Positions 7,373-15,368 of a stretch of DNA of 22,359 nt are shown piece after piece. This DNA is from Desulforudis sp. (GTDB lineage: Bacteria > Bacillota > Desulfotomaculia > Desulfotomaculales > Desulforudaceae). The notes under the pieces are model-generated. The model searched no databases. It was not told the origin of the DNA and saw only the letters and a program-made list of their open reading frames with translations. Position numbers and translations under genes: made by a program. The stretch is taken from positions 1 through 22,359 of the forward strand of contig JACUUW010000010.1 of NCBI GenBank assembly GCA_014859075.1, read 5' to 3'. The stretch's first letter is position 1, and the number at the start of each line of letters is the position of its first letter.

Positions 7373-7976
7373 AAATCTGGGTGGCAAAAACGTGGTTTCC
7401 GATTCTGGTCATCACCGGCAGGGTTCGGATCCACGTATCGTTCGTTTTATCCGGGTTGTAAAAGAACAGCGCTCCTTGCGTCGGATCGCTGCCCTGCAGG
7501 GCGTGCCTGGCCGCATTGATCGCCCGTTCGTCTGGTTTCAGCACAATGGATCCGTCACCGACCGGTGTGAACTGGTACACGTTTGAAGTGCGTTGGTAGA
7601 TCACCTCCCGGAGGTCGGAGGGGAAGTCGGGACTGGCCAGCCGGTTTATGATTACCGCTCCGACCGCCACCTGTCCCCAAAAGCTCTCCCCCCGTGCCTC
7701 GGCGTGAATGATCCGGGCCAACAGCAGCAATTCCTCGTCAGACACATCCCCTCGAGAGTACTTGAGAATGTGATCGGGTATCACCAGGACCTGGTTGGGA
7801 ATAATCAGGTCGCTGTTCAACCGGTTGGCCGCACTGAGCACCCCGACCGAGATTCGGTATTGGTTCGCGATGTCATAGAGCGTGTCACCGTTGCAAACCG
7901 TGTAAAACACGTGCGCGTTCGCTGATGTAACCGGAATGCTGAACCACAGAGCAACGAACAAAATCAGGATTCGCAC
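7371..7976 (-). CDS. Secreted LysM plus SleB-family cell wall hydrolase
   Basis: Probable peptidoglycan (spore cortex) lytic enzyme acting outside the cytoplasm. From GTG 7976 the product has 201 residues: a signal peptide MRILILFVALWFSIPVTSANA, one LysM domain (FYTVCNGDTLYDIANQYRIS through VLVIPDH), and a Hydrolase_2/SleB domain starting LARIIHAEARGESFWGQVAV with a candidate catalytic Glu in HAEARGE. Bacillus SleB carries a different binding domain, so this is a LysM-type relative and I give no symbol. The frame also opens at GTG 8024, adding 16 residues without a Shine-Dalgarno. AAGGAGGGG lies 15 bases before GTG 7976, longer than usual, so either start is possible. Monogenic, with terminators on both sides. 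Confidence 0.88.
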   Translation of the reverse strand: MRILILFVALWFSIPVTSANAHVFYTVCNGDTLYDIANQYRISVGVLSAANRLNSDLIIPNQVLVIPDHILKYSRGDVSDEELLLLARIIHAEARGESFWGQVAVGAVIINRLASPDFPSDLREVIYQRTSNVYQFTPVGDGSIVLKPDERAINAARHALQGSDPTQGALFFYNPDKTNDTWIRTLPVMTRIGNHVFATQI

Positions 7977-8044
7977 AAGTACGACTTTCGTCCCCTCCTT
8001 CCGGAAACGTATTCTGCATGACACCGTATCTCAATATGCATCCA

Positions 8045-8072
8045 TGTATATGCTGTTTAGTTAAATATATCC
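8045..8072 (-). promoter_or_regulatory. Weak candidate sporulation-type promoter before the hydrolase gene
   Basis: GGATATA (8072-8066), 13 bases, then CATATACA (8052-8045) on the minus strand resembles sigma-E/sigma-G promoters, which would suit a cortex-hydrolase-like gene. The surrounding sequence is AT-rich, so a chance match is quite possible. Confidence 0.3.
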
Positions 8073-8091
8073 ATTAAGAGGACAAAAATAT

Positions 8092-8109
8092 AACCGGCAT
8101 CCACCGGTT
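8092..8109 (-). terminator. Terminator of the dnaD-dnaC operon
   Basis: AACCGG and CCGGTT form a 6-bp stem with a 6-base loop, followed on the minus strand by TATATTTTTG. It lies about 40 bases past the dnaC stop. Confidence 0.65.
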
Positions 8110-8149
8110 TCCGTCAAAGAATTATCTGTGTTTTGGCCCTTATGTCGGT

Positions 8150-8887
8150 TTAGATCGGGGCCGTTGACTCTTGCCCCGCCCTACGGCGCGCAATACGGAT
8201 ATCAACCTCGGTGACCAATTGGATTAGCCGGCACATCTGGAAAAGACGTGAAGTGGTACGCTCGCCAAGATATTCGCCAAGGTCGTCCACGCTGATGTTG
8301 GTAGTCACCACCACCGGCAGTCGGTAGTTCAGCCGGTGGTTGATCAGCGAATAGATCTTCTGCCGCGCCCATTCGGTGTAATGATGCGCGCCGAGATCGT
8401 CCAGAATCAACACCGGCGCCGATTTAGCGGCATCAGTGAGATCAACCTCGGTGTATTCCAACCGCTGACTGTCATAGGTTGCCCGGATGCGGTCCAGGAA
8501 GTCGGGAACCACCAGGAAGAGCACCCCTACCCCTGCGTCCAGTAGACGGTTGGCGACGCAGCAGGCCAGAAACGTCTTCCCCGTACCCACGTTACCGACA
8601 AACAACAACCCTTCGGTCGCTTGTCCGGCAAGCACCAGTTCCGTGAATTGCCGGGCCTTGCCGTGGGCCGTTTGGACGATTTCGTGGTAAGAACGACCGT
8701 TTTCCATCCGTCCCCGCGAGTAATATCTGAAGTCAAACTTATCAAAGGTATGTTGCCGCATCATTCCCGGCAACTGCGACATTTTCAGTCGATTCCACAA
8801 GGCCTTCTGTTGCATGCACTTACAGGGCACGGCCACTTGGTCCACCAGATAGATGCCCCGGTCTCCGCAAAGCTTGCACGACGACAA
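8150..8887 (-). CDS. dnaC: DnaC/DnaI-type AAA+ replicative helicase loader
   Basis: ATPase that loads the replicative helicase on DNA. It has 245 residues. The N-terminus has four cysteines (C4, C7, C22, C24, in SSCKLCGD and PCKC) that look like a zinc site, as in DnaI-like loaders. Walker A is GNVGTGKT at 98-105, Walker B is LILDDLGAHH, and there is a sensor-1-like VVVTTNIS and an arginine-rich C-terminal part (ERTTSRLFQMCR). It starts at TTG, 12 bases after AAGGAG, which itself overlaps the stop codon of the upstream dnaD-like gene; a TGA closes the frame just upstream, so no other start is available. It forms a two-gene unit with dnaD. Confidence 0.93.
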   Translation of the reverse strand: MSSCKLCGDRGIYLVDQVAVPCKCMQQKALWNRLKMSQLPGMMRQHTFDKFDFRYYSRGRMENGRSYHEIVQTAHGKARQFTELVLAGQATEGLLFVGNVGTGKTFLACCVANRLLDAGVGVLFLVVPDFLDRIRATYDSQRLEYTEVDLTDAAKSAPVLILDDLGAHHYTEWARQKIYSLINHRLNYRLPVVVTTNISVDDLGEYLGERTTSRLFQMCRLIQLVTEVDIRIARRRAGQESTAPI

Positions 8888-8903
8888 GAAGATTCACGAC
8901 TCC

Positions 8904-9707
8904 TTAGCCCATTTCCAATAATTCCTTAATTATGGCCTTTTCCTTTTCCCGGTCACGCTTGCCGACAGGCGTCTTACGCGGCTTACGGCTCCCGTGGTGC
9001 TGCTTGAACTTCTGTTCGTAAGTACGCACTTCCTCCACGGTTCGTACGTTGTTCTTATGCCATTCCAGCAGGATGGTGTCGATGTACTTGAAGTTGTGTT
9101 TGCCAATCAAAACGGCCCGCCGGAGCGCCTCCCGGACCAGCGCCGGCCCTAGATCGGTGTACCAGCGCAACACTTGCTCCGCCTCAATCGGCGAGATCGG
9201 TCTCCCGAATTCCCGGCCGAACTCATCATACAACCGTCCCAGTTCGCGGTCTTCCAGCCCGGCGCCACTTCCGCCGTCCAGGATGGCCTCCGTCTTCTCA
9301 ATCTCGTGAACCTTGCTCCGCGCCCAGGCTTCCGAAAGCTTCTCAAAAAGCGGCTCGAAATCGTACCCTTCCAAAACGACCCGATCGCCTTCCTGAAAAT
9401 ACTGGGTAACGGCGATAATCCCTTTCTCCCGGAGACTTCTCAGTTCGTTTTCGGCTTGTGTTTGACCGCCCGACATAAGTTCACCGAGCATTTCCGGGGA
9501 AGGATAAAGATCTTTTTCTTCGCTGCGTAACCGCAGGAGGTGTAGGACCAACATCATTTCCGATTCGGTCAGCCCCATGTGCCGGTACGATTTCAACAGG
9601 AGGTTGGGTACAAAGGTAACCCCCTGAACGAACAGATCAGTGCCGAAGGCCGCCGTGATATTTCCTTCCCGGTATTGCTTCACCGCCTGACCGTTGCGTT
9701 CCGCCAT
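8904..9707 (-). CDS. dnaD: DnaD-domain primosome protein
   Basis: Replication initiation/restart protein that remodels DNA and recruits the helicase loader in Firmicutes. It has 267 residues: an N-terminal winged-helix region (VPNLLLKSYRHMGLTESEMM, then MLGELM... and ELRSLREKGII), a linker with an acidic stretch, a DnaD_2-type C-terminal domain (LYDEFGREFGRPISPIEAEQ, LGPALVREALRRAVLIGKHN, YIDTILLEWHKNNVRTVEEV), and a basic lysine/arginine tail. The ATG start is fixed by AGGAGG eight bases upstream. The adjacent helicase-loader gene begins 16 bases after the stop, fitting a DnaD-DnaI partnership. Confidence 0.92.
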   Translation of the reverse strand: MAERNGQAVKQYREGNITAAFGTDLFVQGVTFVPNLLLKSYRHMGLTESEMMLVLHLLRLRSEEKDLYPSPEMLGELMSGGQTQAENELRSLREKGIIAVTQYFQEGDRVVLEGYDFEPLFEKLSEAWARSKVHEIEKTEAILDGGSGAGLEDRELGRLYDEFGREFGRPISPIEAEQVLRWYTDLGPALVREALRRAVLIGKHNFKYIDTILLEWHKNNVRTVEEVRTYEQKFKQHHGSRKPRKTPVGKRDREKEKAIIKELLEMG

Positions 9708-10022
9708 GCACGTCGCCTCCTGGTCCCTATTTTAAGTTCCAGATTCGGGCCTTGTCCAACTGCACTACGACTTGCCGTCTGAAAGTAGCTACCCCAAGCT
9801 CCGGCTCAGCCGGTTGCGCGAGCGCTCTGTGCAGTCTTGCAGCCGGGTCATCCAACCGGTGGGTACCGGATCCCACGACGTATCACCCGACCCCGAGATC
9901 CCGCGCCAACACCGTGATCCCGGGCCCGGGCAAGCATTCGCCAGAACCCAGGCGCACCCGTCCAACACCGCGCCGAGGTACCGTCAGACCGCGCCGCCGG
10001 TAGAGATCCAGACGGATCGAAC
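9708..10022 (-). other. 315-base gap between paaK-like gene and dnaD, possible decayed ORF
   Basis: One minus-strand frame is open across nearly the whole gap (about 10032 down to TAG at 9727), interrupted by a single TGA at 9884-9882. It reads through LYRRRGLTVPRRGVGRVRLG and ITVLARDLGVG, then after the stop THRLDDPAARLHRALAQPAE to a C-terminus KARIWNLK. A GTG at 9876 with weak GGGTGA before it would give a 49-residue product (9876-9727). High GC makes open frames common here (a second frame is also open for about 105 codons), so this may be chance, a small gene or a broken one. I recognise no family. Confidence 0.25.
9729..9758 (-). promoter_or_regulatory. Possible promoter of dnaD-dnaC
   Basis: TGGACA (9758-9753), 18 bases, then TAAAAT (9734-9729) on the minus strand. 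The transcript start would fall almost on the dnaD Shine-Dalgarno (AGGAGG, 9721-9716), leaving a very short leader, which lowers confidence. Confidence 0.3.
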
Positions 10023-11219
10023 CTATTCCCAGTTACGGGCGTCGATGATGTTCTTCTCCGTACCGTCGAAGGTGCCTTGGGCGACCAATTCCACCCGGCA
10101 GGTAAAACGCAGCAGTTCCTTGGCTTCCCGCTCCACCCGCTTGCCCAGTCCTTCGATGTCGGCATCCGGAACCGGCTCGGCGCGCAGAGTCAGAACGTCC
10201 CGGAAGTCAATCTGCGTAATCACGGCCTGCAAAAAAGCCACTTGGGCAAACCGGGACCGCAATTCTTCCACCTGGTGTGGGTACAGAAACAGCCCCTTCA
10301 CCTTCACCCCGTCCGTGGTGCGGCCCAAAATCCCGGTCAGTCTCTCCCCCGGACGACCACAGCCGCACGGCGCACCGGTCAGCGCCCCCAGGTCGCCCGT
10401 GCCGAACCGGATCAACGGGTAGGACGGTTCCAGTACGGTCACCACCACTTCCCCCGGTTCTCCGGGACCCAAGGACTGCCCGGTTTCCGGATCCACCACC
10501 TCGACGATCACTTCCTCGGCCACGTGAAAGCCCCGGCGTTCCGAGCACTCGTATGCCACACAGCCGAGGTCGGCGGTTCCGTAGCCCTGGTACACCTCGA
10601 CCCCGAAATCCCCGGACAAGATGGCCCGCAGGTCTTCCGACAGCTTTTCGGCCGCCACCCAGGCTTTGCGCAGTCGGATATCGTGCTTGGAAAAGCCCAG
10701 TTCCTGAGCCTTTTTCAGCAGCGTATATAGAAAGGACGGCACCCCGATGAAGCCGGTGACGCCCGCCTCCCGCATGATCTGCACCTGGAGTTCGGTGTTG
10801 CCCACTCCGGCCGGGATCACCGTGCAGCCCAGGTGACGGAGTGCACTGTCGAACATCATACCCGCCGGGGTCAGGTGATATGAAAAGGTGTTCTGCACAA
10901 TATCCTCCTGGGCGAAACCGGCGGCGGACAGGGCCTGACCCCACCGCCAGTAGTCGGGCCCCGGACCCTGCGGGTCGTAAATCGGCCCAGGAGAAACATA
11001 GATCCGCTGCAAGGCGCTTTCCGGCATGGTCAGAAAACCTCCGAAGGGCGGCTCTCTCCTTTGCCGTTCGGCTAACTCGCTCTTGCGGATCAGGGGAATC
11101 AGGCCCAGGTCGGCCTGGGAACGGATGTCACCTGGTACCAGGCCGGCCTCGGCAAACTTTTCCCGAACGGCGTACACTTTTTCGTAGGCCAGACGCACAA
11201 AATCCGCTATCGAACTCAA
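10023..11219 (-). CDS. PaaK-like (phenylacetate-CoA ligase family) protein with altered ATP loop
   Basis: Member of the AMP-forming aryl-CoA ligase family by its C-terminal two thirds: YQGYGTADLGCVAYEC, AEEVIVEVVDPETGQ, YPLIRFGTGDLGALTG, CGCGRPGERLTGILGRT and the AMP-C domain. Two departures are visible. The usual SSGTTG-type phosphate-binding loop is replaced by IYVSPGPIYDPQ (about residues 73-84), and some 25 residues normally present at the N-terminus of PaaK (MYW...-type start) are absent, giving 398 residues rather than about 430. It may use another substrate, be a regulatory or scaffold homologue, or have a remodelled active site. TTG 11219 overlaps the livF stop as TTGA with AGAGG eight bases upstream; GTG 11228 is an alternative. 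Last gene of the liv operon. Confidence 0.88.
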   Translation of the reverse strand: MSSIADFVRLAYEKVYAVREKFAEAGLVPGDIRSQADLGLIPLIRKSELAERQRREPPFGGFLTMPESALQRIYVSPGPIYDPQGPGPDYWRWGQALSAAGFAQEDIVQNTFSYHLTPAGMMFDSALRHLGCTVIPAGVGNTELQVQIMREAGVTGFIGVPSFLYTLLKKAQELGFSKHDIRLRKAWVAAEKLSEDLRAILSGDFGVEVYQGYGTADLGCVAYECSERRGFHVAEEVIVEVVDPETGQSLGPGEPGEVVVTVLEPSYPLIRFGTGDLGALTGAPCGCGRPGERLTGILGRTTDGVKVKGLFLYPHQVEELRSRFAQVAFLQAVITQIDFRDVLTLRAEPVPDADIEGLGKRVEREAKELLRFTCRVELVAQGTFDGTEKNIIDARNWE

Positions 11220-12010
11220 GACAGCCACCTCTTCCGCCGCTTGTAGTGCTTGACCTCCCGGTAGCTCTTGCGCTTTCCCACGTCGGATAAGCCCAGGTAA
11301 AACTCACGCACGTCCTCGTTGTCGACCAACCGGTCGACCGCACCCTCCAGCACAATCTTGCCGTTTTCCATAATGTATCCGTAATCGGCGATGCCCAGAG
11401 CGACGTTGGCATTCTGTTCCACGACCAGGATGGTCGTACCCTGGTCCTGGTTGATCTGCCTGATGATCCGAAATATCTCCTGGACCAAAAGCGGCGCCAA
11501 CCCAAGGGACGGCTCATCAAGCAGCATCAGTTTGGGCCGCGCCATCAGGGCCCGGCCGATGGCCAGCATCTGCTGTTCACCGCCCGAAAGGTAACCGGCC
11601 GTGCGGTGCTTTAGGTCACGGAGCCGTGGAAAATAGCCGTATACCATGTCGATATCCCGACGGATGTTCCGGCGGTCCCTCCTGGTATAGGCCCCGGCGA
11701 TCAAGTTCTCGTCCACGTTCAGGTGCTCGAAAACCCGCCGCCCTTCCATGACCTGAAATATACCCCTCCGCACAATTGTCTCCGGCTCCATCCCGTTGAT
11801 CCGCTCACCGTCAAACTCTATAAAGCCGTCGGTGATGTGCCCGTTTTCGGACTTCAGCAACCCGGAGACGGCCTTCAGGGTGGTCGTTTTTCCGGCGCCG
11901 TTGCTGCCCAGGAGGGTGACCACCTTGCCCTCGGGAACCTCCAAAGACATCCCTTTCAACACCAAAATAACGTGGTCGTACATTACCTCCACGTTATTGA
12001 GCACCAGCAA
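11216..12010 (-). CDS. livF: LivF, branched-chain amino acid-type ABC transporter ATPase
   Basis: One of two cytoplasmic ATPases of a HAAT-family importer. It has 264 residues with Walker A GSNGAGKTT (35-43), signature LSGGEQQ, Walker B LMLLDEPSLGL and H-loop-region VVEQNAN typical of LivF. The C-terminus has an extra basic tail (KRKSYREVKHYKRRKRWLS) beyond the usual end. It starts at TTG with GGGAGG nine bases upstream. It is separated from livK by a 148-base gap containing a stable hairpin and overlaps the PaaK-like gene by 4 bases. Substrate cannot be told from the ATPase. Confidence 0.94.
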   Translation of the reverse strand: MLVLNNVEVMYDHVILVLKGMSLEVPEGKVVTLLGSNGAGKTTTLKAVSGLLKSENGHITDGFIEFDGERINGMEPETIVRRGIFQVMEGRRVFEHLNVDENLIAGAYTRRDRRNIRRDIDMVYGYFPRLRDLKHRTAGYLSGGEQQMLAIGRALMARPKLMLLDEPSLGLAPLLVQEIFRIIRQINQDQGTTILVVEQNANVALGIADYGYIMENGKIVLEGAVDRLVDNEDVREFYLGLSDVGKRKSYREVKHYKRRKRWLS

Positions 12011-12127
12011 ATCAAAGTCCCTCCCCGCCGTTCATTCCCTCTCCAACTAAAAGGCCCGGTTCCTGGTCAAGCTGAAGCCGCCCGCCATTCGTCGCGGATT
12101 TTGGGAAAAGCCATGGTGTTGGTGAAA

Positions 12128-12151
12128 GGGACGGCGGAAGACCGCCGTCCC
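12128..12151 (-). terminator. Strong hairpin between livK and livF
   Basis: A perfect 10-bp stem (GGGACGGCGG / CCGCCGTCCC) with a 4-base loop lies 7 bases past the livK stop. Only three Ts follow on the minus strand, so it is probably an attenuating or mRNA-stabilising hairpin that favours livK over the distal genes rather than a complete terminator. Confidence 0.6.
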
Positions 12152-12158
12152 CCATCCC

Positions 12159-13346
12159 CTACTTGTAACTGATCCAGTCGGTGAGGTAAGTTATGCCGCC
12201 ATCCAGTACCTGGCCGATCCGAGCGTACTCGGTTCCCCGGTGGCTCTGATCCGAGAAGGTCACCGGCGCGCCCAACCCGGCGGGCGAATAGTCGCGCATG
12301 GTCTCCAGCCCGGCGCGGATGTTCGGCCCGGTGAGGTCGTCGCCGGCCAGGCGCACCCCTTCAAACATGATCATCGCCGACATCCAGCCCTGGACGAATT
12401 TCTGGTTGATGTCCTTGAAGTCCTTGCCCTTGGAGTCCAGGTAAGCTTTGATGTCTACCATGCCCGGCACGTCCTCACCCGGGAAGACGAAGGGCACCAC
12501 GCCCATGTAGCCCTCCGAAGCCGCGCCGGCCAGCTCGACCACCTTCTCGTCAAACGCCCAGTTGAGACCGATGAACTGCGTTTCCACGCCCAGTTTCCGC
12601 GCGTCCTTCAAAACGGTCGCCGTCATGTTTGAAGTCCCCTGGATGATCGCGACATCGGCGGCGCTGTTCTTCAGGTTCAGCATCTGGGTGGTCGCGTCCA
12701 GCGCACGCAAGTCGATGATCTGGTCCGCGACCACTTCGAACCCCAGCTCCTCGGCAAAGGCCTTGGCGTCCTCCAGGTGCGAGGTGCCGAAAGGCGTGTT
12801 GTTGTACACAAACGCCACCTTCGGTGCCCGGTCCTGCCCCCACTGTTCGTAGTACCACTTCAGGGCGATCCGGGTTTGGTCGGTGTAACTGGCCGCCACC
12901 AGGAAGTTGTACGGTGATTGGGTGATGTCCGTCAAGTACTCGGAATACGAGCCGGATATGTACGGGATCTCGTCCTGGGCAACGAACCCCTTCAGTGCAT
13001 CGGTGTCGCCGGTGCCCCAACCGAGAATGGCCGGTACCCCGGTCCTTTTCACCAGACGGTTGTATGCTTCCTGAGCCTTGTCCATGTCGTAGGCGTAGTC
13101 GATCACGTCCAGCTTGATCTTGCTGCCGTCCAGGCCGCCCTGACTGTTCACGTACTCCACGTACGCTTTCGCACCGTCGTGGTACGGCGCGCCCACGTCC
13201 CCGGTGGGGCCGGTCATATCGATGATCCCCCCGATCACGATCTCCTTCTCCCCTTCGGGGGCCGTGCCGCCGCCGCAACCGGCGGCTACCAAAGCCACGG
13301 TCACCAACAGACACACTACTAGTCCCCAAAACCCTCGCTTCTTCAT
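12159..13346 (-). CDS. livK: LivK-type substrate-binding lipoprotein
   Basis: Extracytoplasmic solute-binding protein of the importer, anchored to the membrane as a lipoprotein. It has 395 residues: signal MKKRGFWGLVVCLLVTVALV with lipobox VAAGC (Cys24) and a Gly/Glu linker, then a type-I periplasmic-binding fold beginning EIVIGGIIDMTGPTGDVGAP. The sequence IPYISGSYSEYLTDITQSPY and the long C-terminal lobe fit the Peripla_BP_6 family. Members bind branched-chain amino acids, amides or aromatic/short organic acids, so the ligand is open; the flanking acyl-CoA ligases hint at an organic acid. It has an ATG start and a strong GAGGGGG Shine-Dalgarno, unlike the TTG/GTG starts of its operon partners, and a 3' hairpin, all consistent with higher expression. 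Confidence 0.94.
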   Translation of the reverse strand: MKKRGFWGLVVCLLVTVALVAAGCGGGTAPEGEKEIVIGGIIDMTGPTGDVGAPYHDGAKAYVEYVNSQGGLDGSKIKLDVIDYAYDMDKAQEAYNRLVKRTGVPAILGWGTGDTDALKGFVAQDEIPYISGSYSEYLTDITQSPYNFLVAASYTDQTRIALKWYYEQWGQDRAPKVAFVYNNTPFGTSHLEDAKAFAEELGFEVVADQIIDLRALDATTQMLNLKNSAADVAIIQGTSNMTATVLKDARKLGVETQFIGLNWAFDEKVVELAGAASEGYMGVVPFVFPGEDVPGMVDIKAYLDSKGKDFKDINQKFVQGWMSAMIMFEGVRLAGDDLTGPNIRAGLETMRDYSPAGLGAPVTFSDQSHRGTEYARIGQVLDGGITYLTDWISYK

Positions 13347-13412
13347 CCCGTTTACCCCCTCTTATAATCTAACGTGCCTGACAGCCCGGTCGTTTAGAGT
13401 ATACATCCCCCC

Positions 13413-14480
13413 TTAGTAAGAGAATGGCCACAGTTTAAAATAATCCTTGATGTTACGCCACATTTTGGCGAGGCCTTCCGGCTCAAAAACCAGGAACAAG
13501 ATGATGAGCAGGCCGAACACGGCTTCCTGCATGGCCAGCATGGCGTGGGTCAGGCCGGCGAACCCGCCGCCGAAGAAATCCGCCAACTCGCGAAGCACAA
13601 TCGGCAGAAGGGTCATGAAGCAGGCGCCGTAGATCGCCCCCATGACGCTGCCCAGTCCCCCGATGATGATCATCGCCAGGTACAGTATGGAAACCTTGAT
13701 GGTGAAGTGCTCGGGGCTGATCATTCCCAGGTTATGGCCCCACAACGCCCCGGCCAGCCCGGCGTAAAACGCGCTCAGCGCAAAGGCGGTGACCTTGTAT
13801 TTGAATATGTTGATCCCCATCACCGAGGCGGCAAGGTCACGGTCGCGCACGGCCATGAACGCCCGCCCGGCCCTGGTCCGGAAGATATTCAGCGCGAACA
13901 CGATGGCGGCCACCGTCATGGTGAGAATCAGGTAGTAGAAGCTGGTGTCGGTGTTAAGCACCAGACCGCCGATGGTGGGGGCCGGGAGAACCATCCCGGC
14001 CGGACCCCTGGTCAGGGCGGGCCAGTGCACAATCCCGAACTCGATAATCACCTGGGCGGCCAGCGTGGCAATGGCCAGGTAAAGCCCTTTCAGTCTGAGC
14101 GACGGGATGCCGAACAAACCTCCGATCACGGCGGCCATTAACCCGCCGGCCGGCAGCGCGATCCAGAACGACCAGCCGAGGGTGGCCGTCAGGATGCCGG
14201 CGGTATACGCCCCCACGCCCATGAAGGCGCCGTGGCCGATGGAAATCTGGCCGGTGAAGCCCACCAGGATATTCAGCCCGATCGCCCCGATGATCGCAAT
14301 CCCGATCAGGTTGGCCACGCTCACGTAGTAGGGACTGACAAAGAACGGCAGGAACAAGAAAACGGCCGCAATGGTCAACACCTTCAGCTTCGCCGCCGGG
14401 TGGTGCAAAATGGCCATGTCCTCGCGGTAGTTGGTTGTGAAGACGCCGCAGTCCATGACAAACGGATTTCTGGAACGCAA
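13413..14480 (-). CDS. livM: LivM, ABC transporter permease
   Basis: Membrane permease subunit of the importer, 355 residues with about nine hydrophobic segments beginning LTIAAVFLFLPFFVS. The conserved permease-loop features GLNILVGFTGQISIGHGAFM and the later VRDRDLAASVMGINIFKYKV coupling helix to the ATPase are clear. It begins at TTG 14480, eight bases after GAGAGGG that overlaps the end of livH, giving an extra 20-residue N-terminal stretch before MAILHHPAAKL. The gap to livH is 3 bases and to livK 66 bases. No obvious promoter was found in the 66 bases. Confidence 0.93.
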   Translation of the reverse strand: MRSRNPFVMDCGVFTTNYREDMAILHHPAAKLKVLTIAAVFLFLPFFVSPYYVSVANLIGIAIIGAIGLNILVGFTGQISIGHGAFMGVGAYTAGILTATLGWSFWIALPAGGLMAAVIGGLFGIPSLRLKGLYLAIATLAAQVIIEFGIVHWPALTRGPAGMVLPAPTIGGLVLNTDTSFYYLILTMTVAAIVFALNIFRTRAGRAFMAVRDRDLAASVMGINIFKYKVTAFALSAFYAGLAGALWGHNLGMISPEHFTIKVSILYLAMIIIGGLGSVMGAIYGACFMTLLPIVLRELADFFGGGFAGLTHAMLAMQEAVFGLLIILFLVFEPEGLAKMWRNIKDYFKLWPFSY

Positions 14481-14483
14481 ATG

Positions 14484-15368
14484 CTACACCCTCTCGATGA
14501 TTTCCTTCCCGAACAGTCCATATGGCCGGACCATCAGCACCAGGAGCAGCACCGCAAACGGCGCCACCTCCTTCACGCCGCCCCCGATCAATGGGTCCAG
14601 GTAACCTCCGGCCAGGCTCTCCAGGATGCCGATGATAAAACCACCCACAACGGCGCCCGGCACGCTGTCCAGCCCGCCCAGGATTACGACCGGCAGAACC
14701 ATCAGGCCGATATAGGCCAGGCTGGGGTTAACCCCGTTGATGTTCCCCAGGAGGATGCCGCCGATCGCCGCGACCACGGCCGCGATGGCCCAGGTAATGG
14801 CGATGATACGCTTCACGCTGATGCCCATGGAAAGGGCCGCCACCTGGTCGTCGGCGGCCGCCCGCATTACAATGCCGGTACTGGAATACTTGAAGAACAC
14901 AGTGAAGACAACAAGCAGCACCACGGCCACGGCCAGCGACCAGAGGTAAATCTGGGAGACCACGACGTCGCCTAACCGCACCGGCATGTCCGGGAAGATC
15001 CCCGGGAAGGTCCGGGTTTCGGTGCCCCAGACCATCTGGATGATCCCCCGCATAAGCAGGGACAACCCGATAGTCGCCATGATCACCGATATAACCCTCT
15101 CCCCAATGAACGGCCGGAGCACAAGCCGCTCCACAACGACACCCAGGATCACGCACATACTCAGGGTGAGCGCCACCGCCGCCGGGAACGGGACCTGGTA
15201 GAACACCACCAAGCTGAGGGCGATGTACGCGCCGACGAGCAGAAACTCTCCCTGCGCAAAATTGATCACGTCACTGGACTTGTAAATCAGCACAAAGCCA
15301 AAGGCCACCAGGGCGTACACCGCACCGACCACCAGGCCGCTGATCAATATCTGCATGAAAAACGTCAC
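14484..15368 (-). CDS. livH: LivH, ABC transporter permease
   Basis: Second membrane permease, 294 residues, with about eight hydrophobic segments. Family marks are GAVYALVAFGFVLIYKSSDV, NFAQGEFLLVGAYIAL and the coupling region RAAADDQVAALSMGISVKRI. The GTG start overlaps the acyl-CoA synthetase stop as GTGA, with GGAGGTG just upstream inside the preceding gene, so translation is coupled. Confidence 0.94.
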   Translation of the reverse strand: MTFFMQILISGLVVGAVYALVAFGFVLIYKSSDVINFAQGEFLLVGAYIALSLVVFYQVPFPAAVALTLSMCVILGVVVERLVLRPFIGERVISVIMATIGLSLLMRGIIQMVWGTETRTFPGIFPDMPVRLGDVVVSQIYLWSLAVAVVLLVVFTVFFKYSSTGIVMRAAADDQVAALSMGISVKRIIAITWAIAAVVAAIGGILLGNINGVNPSLAYIGLMVLPVVILGGLDSVPGAVVGGFIIGILESLAGGYLDPLIGGGVKEVAPFAVLLLVLMVRPYGLFGKEIIERV

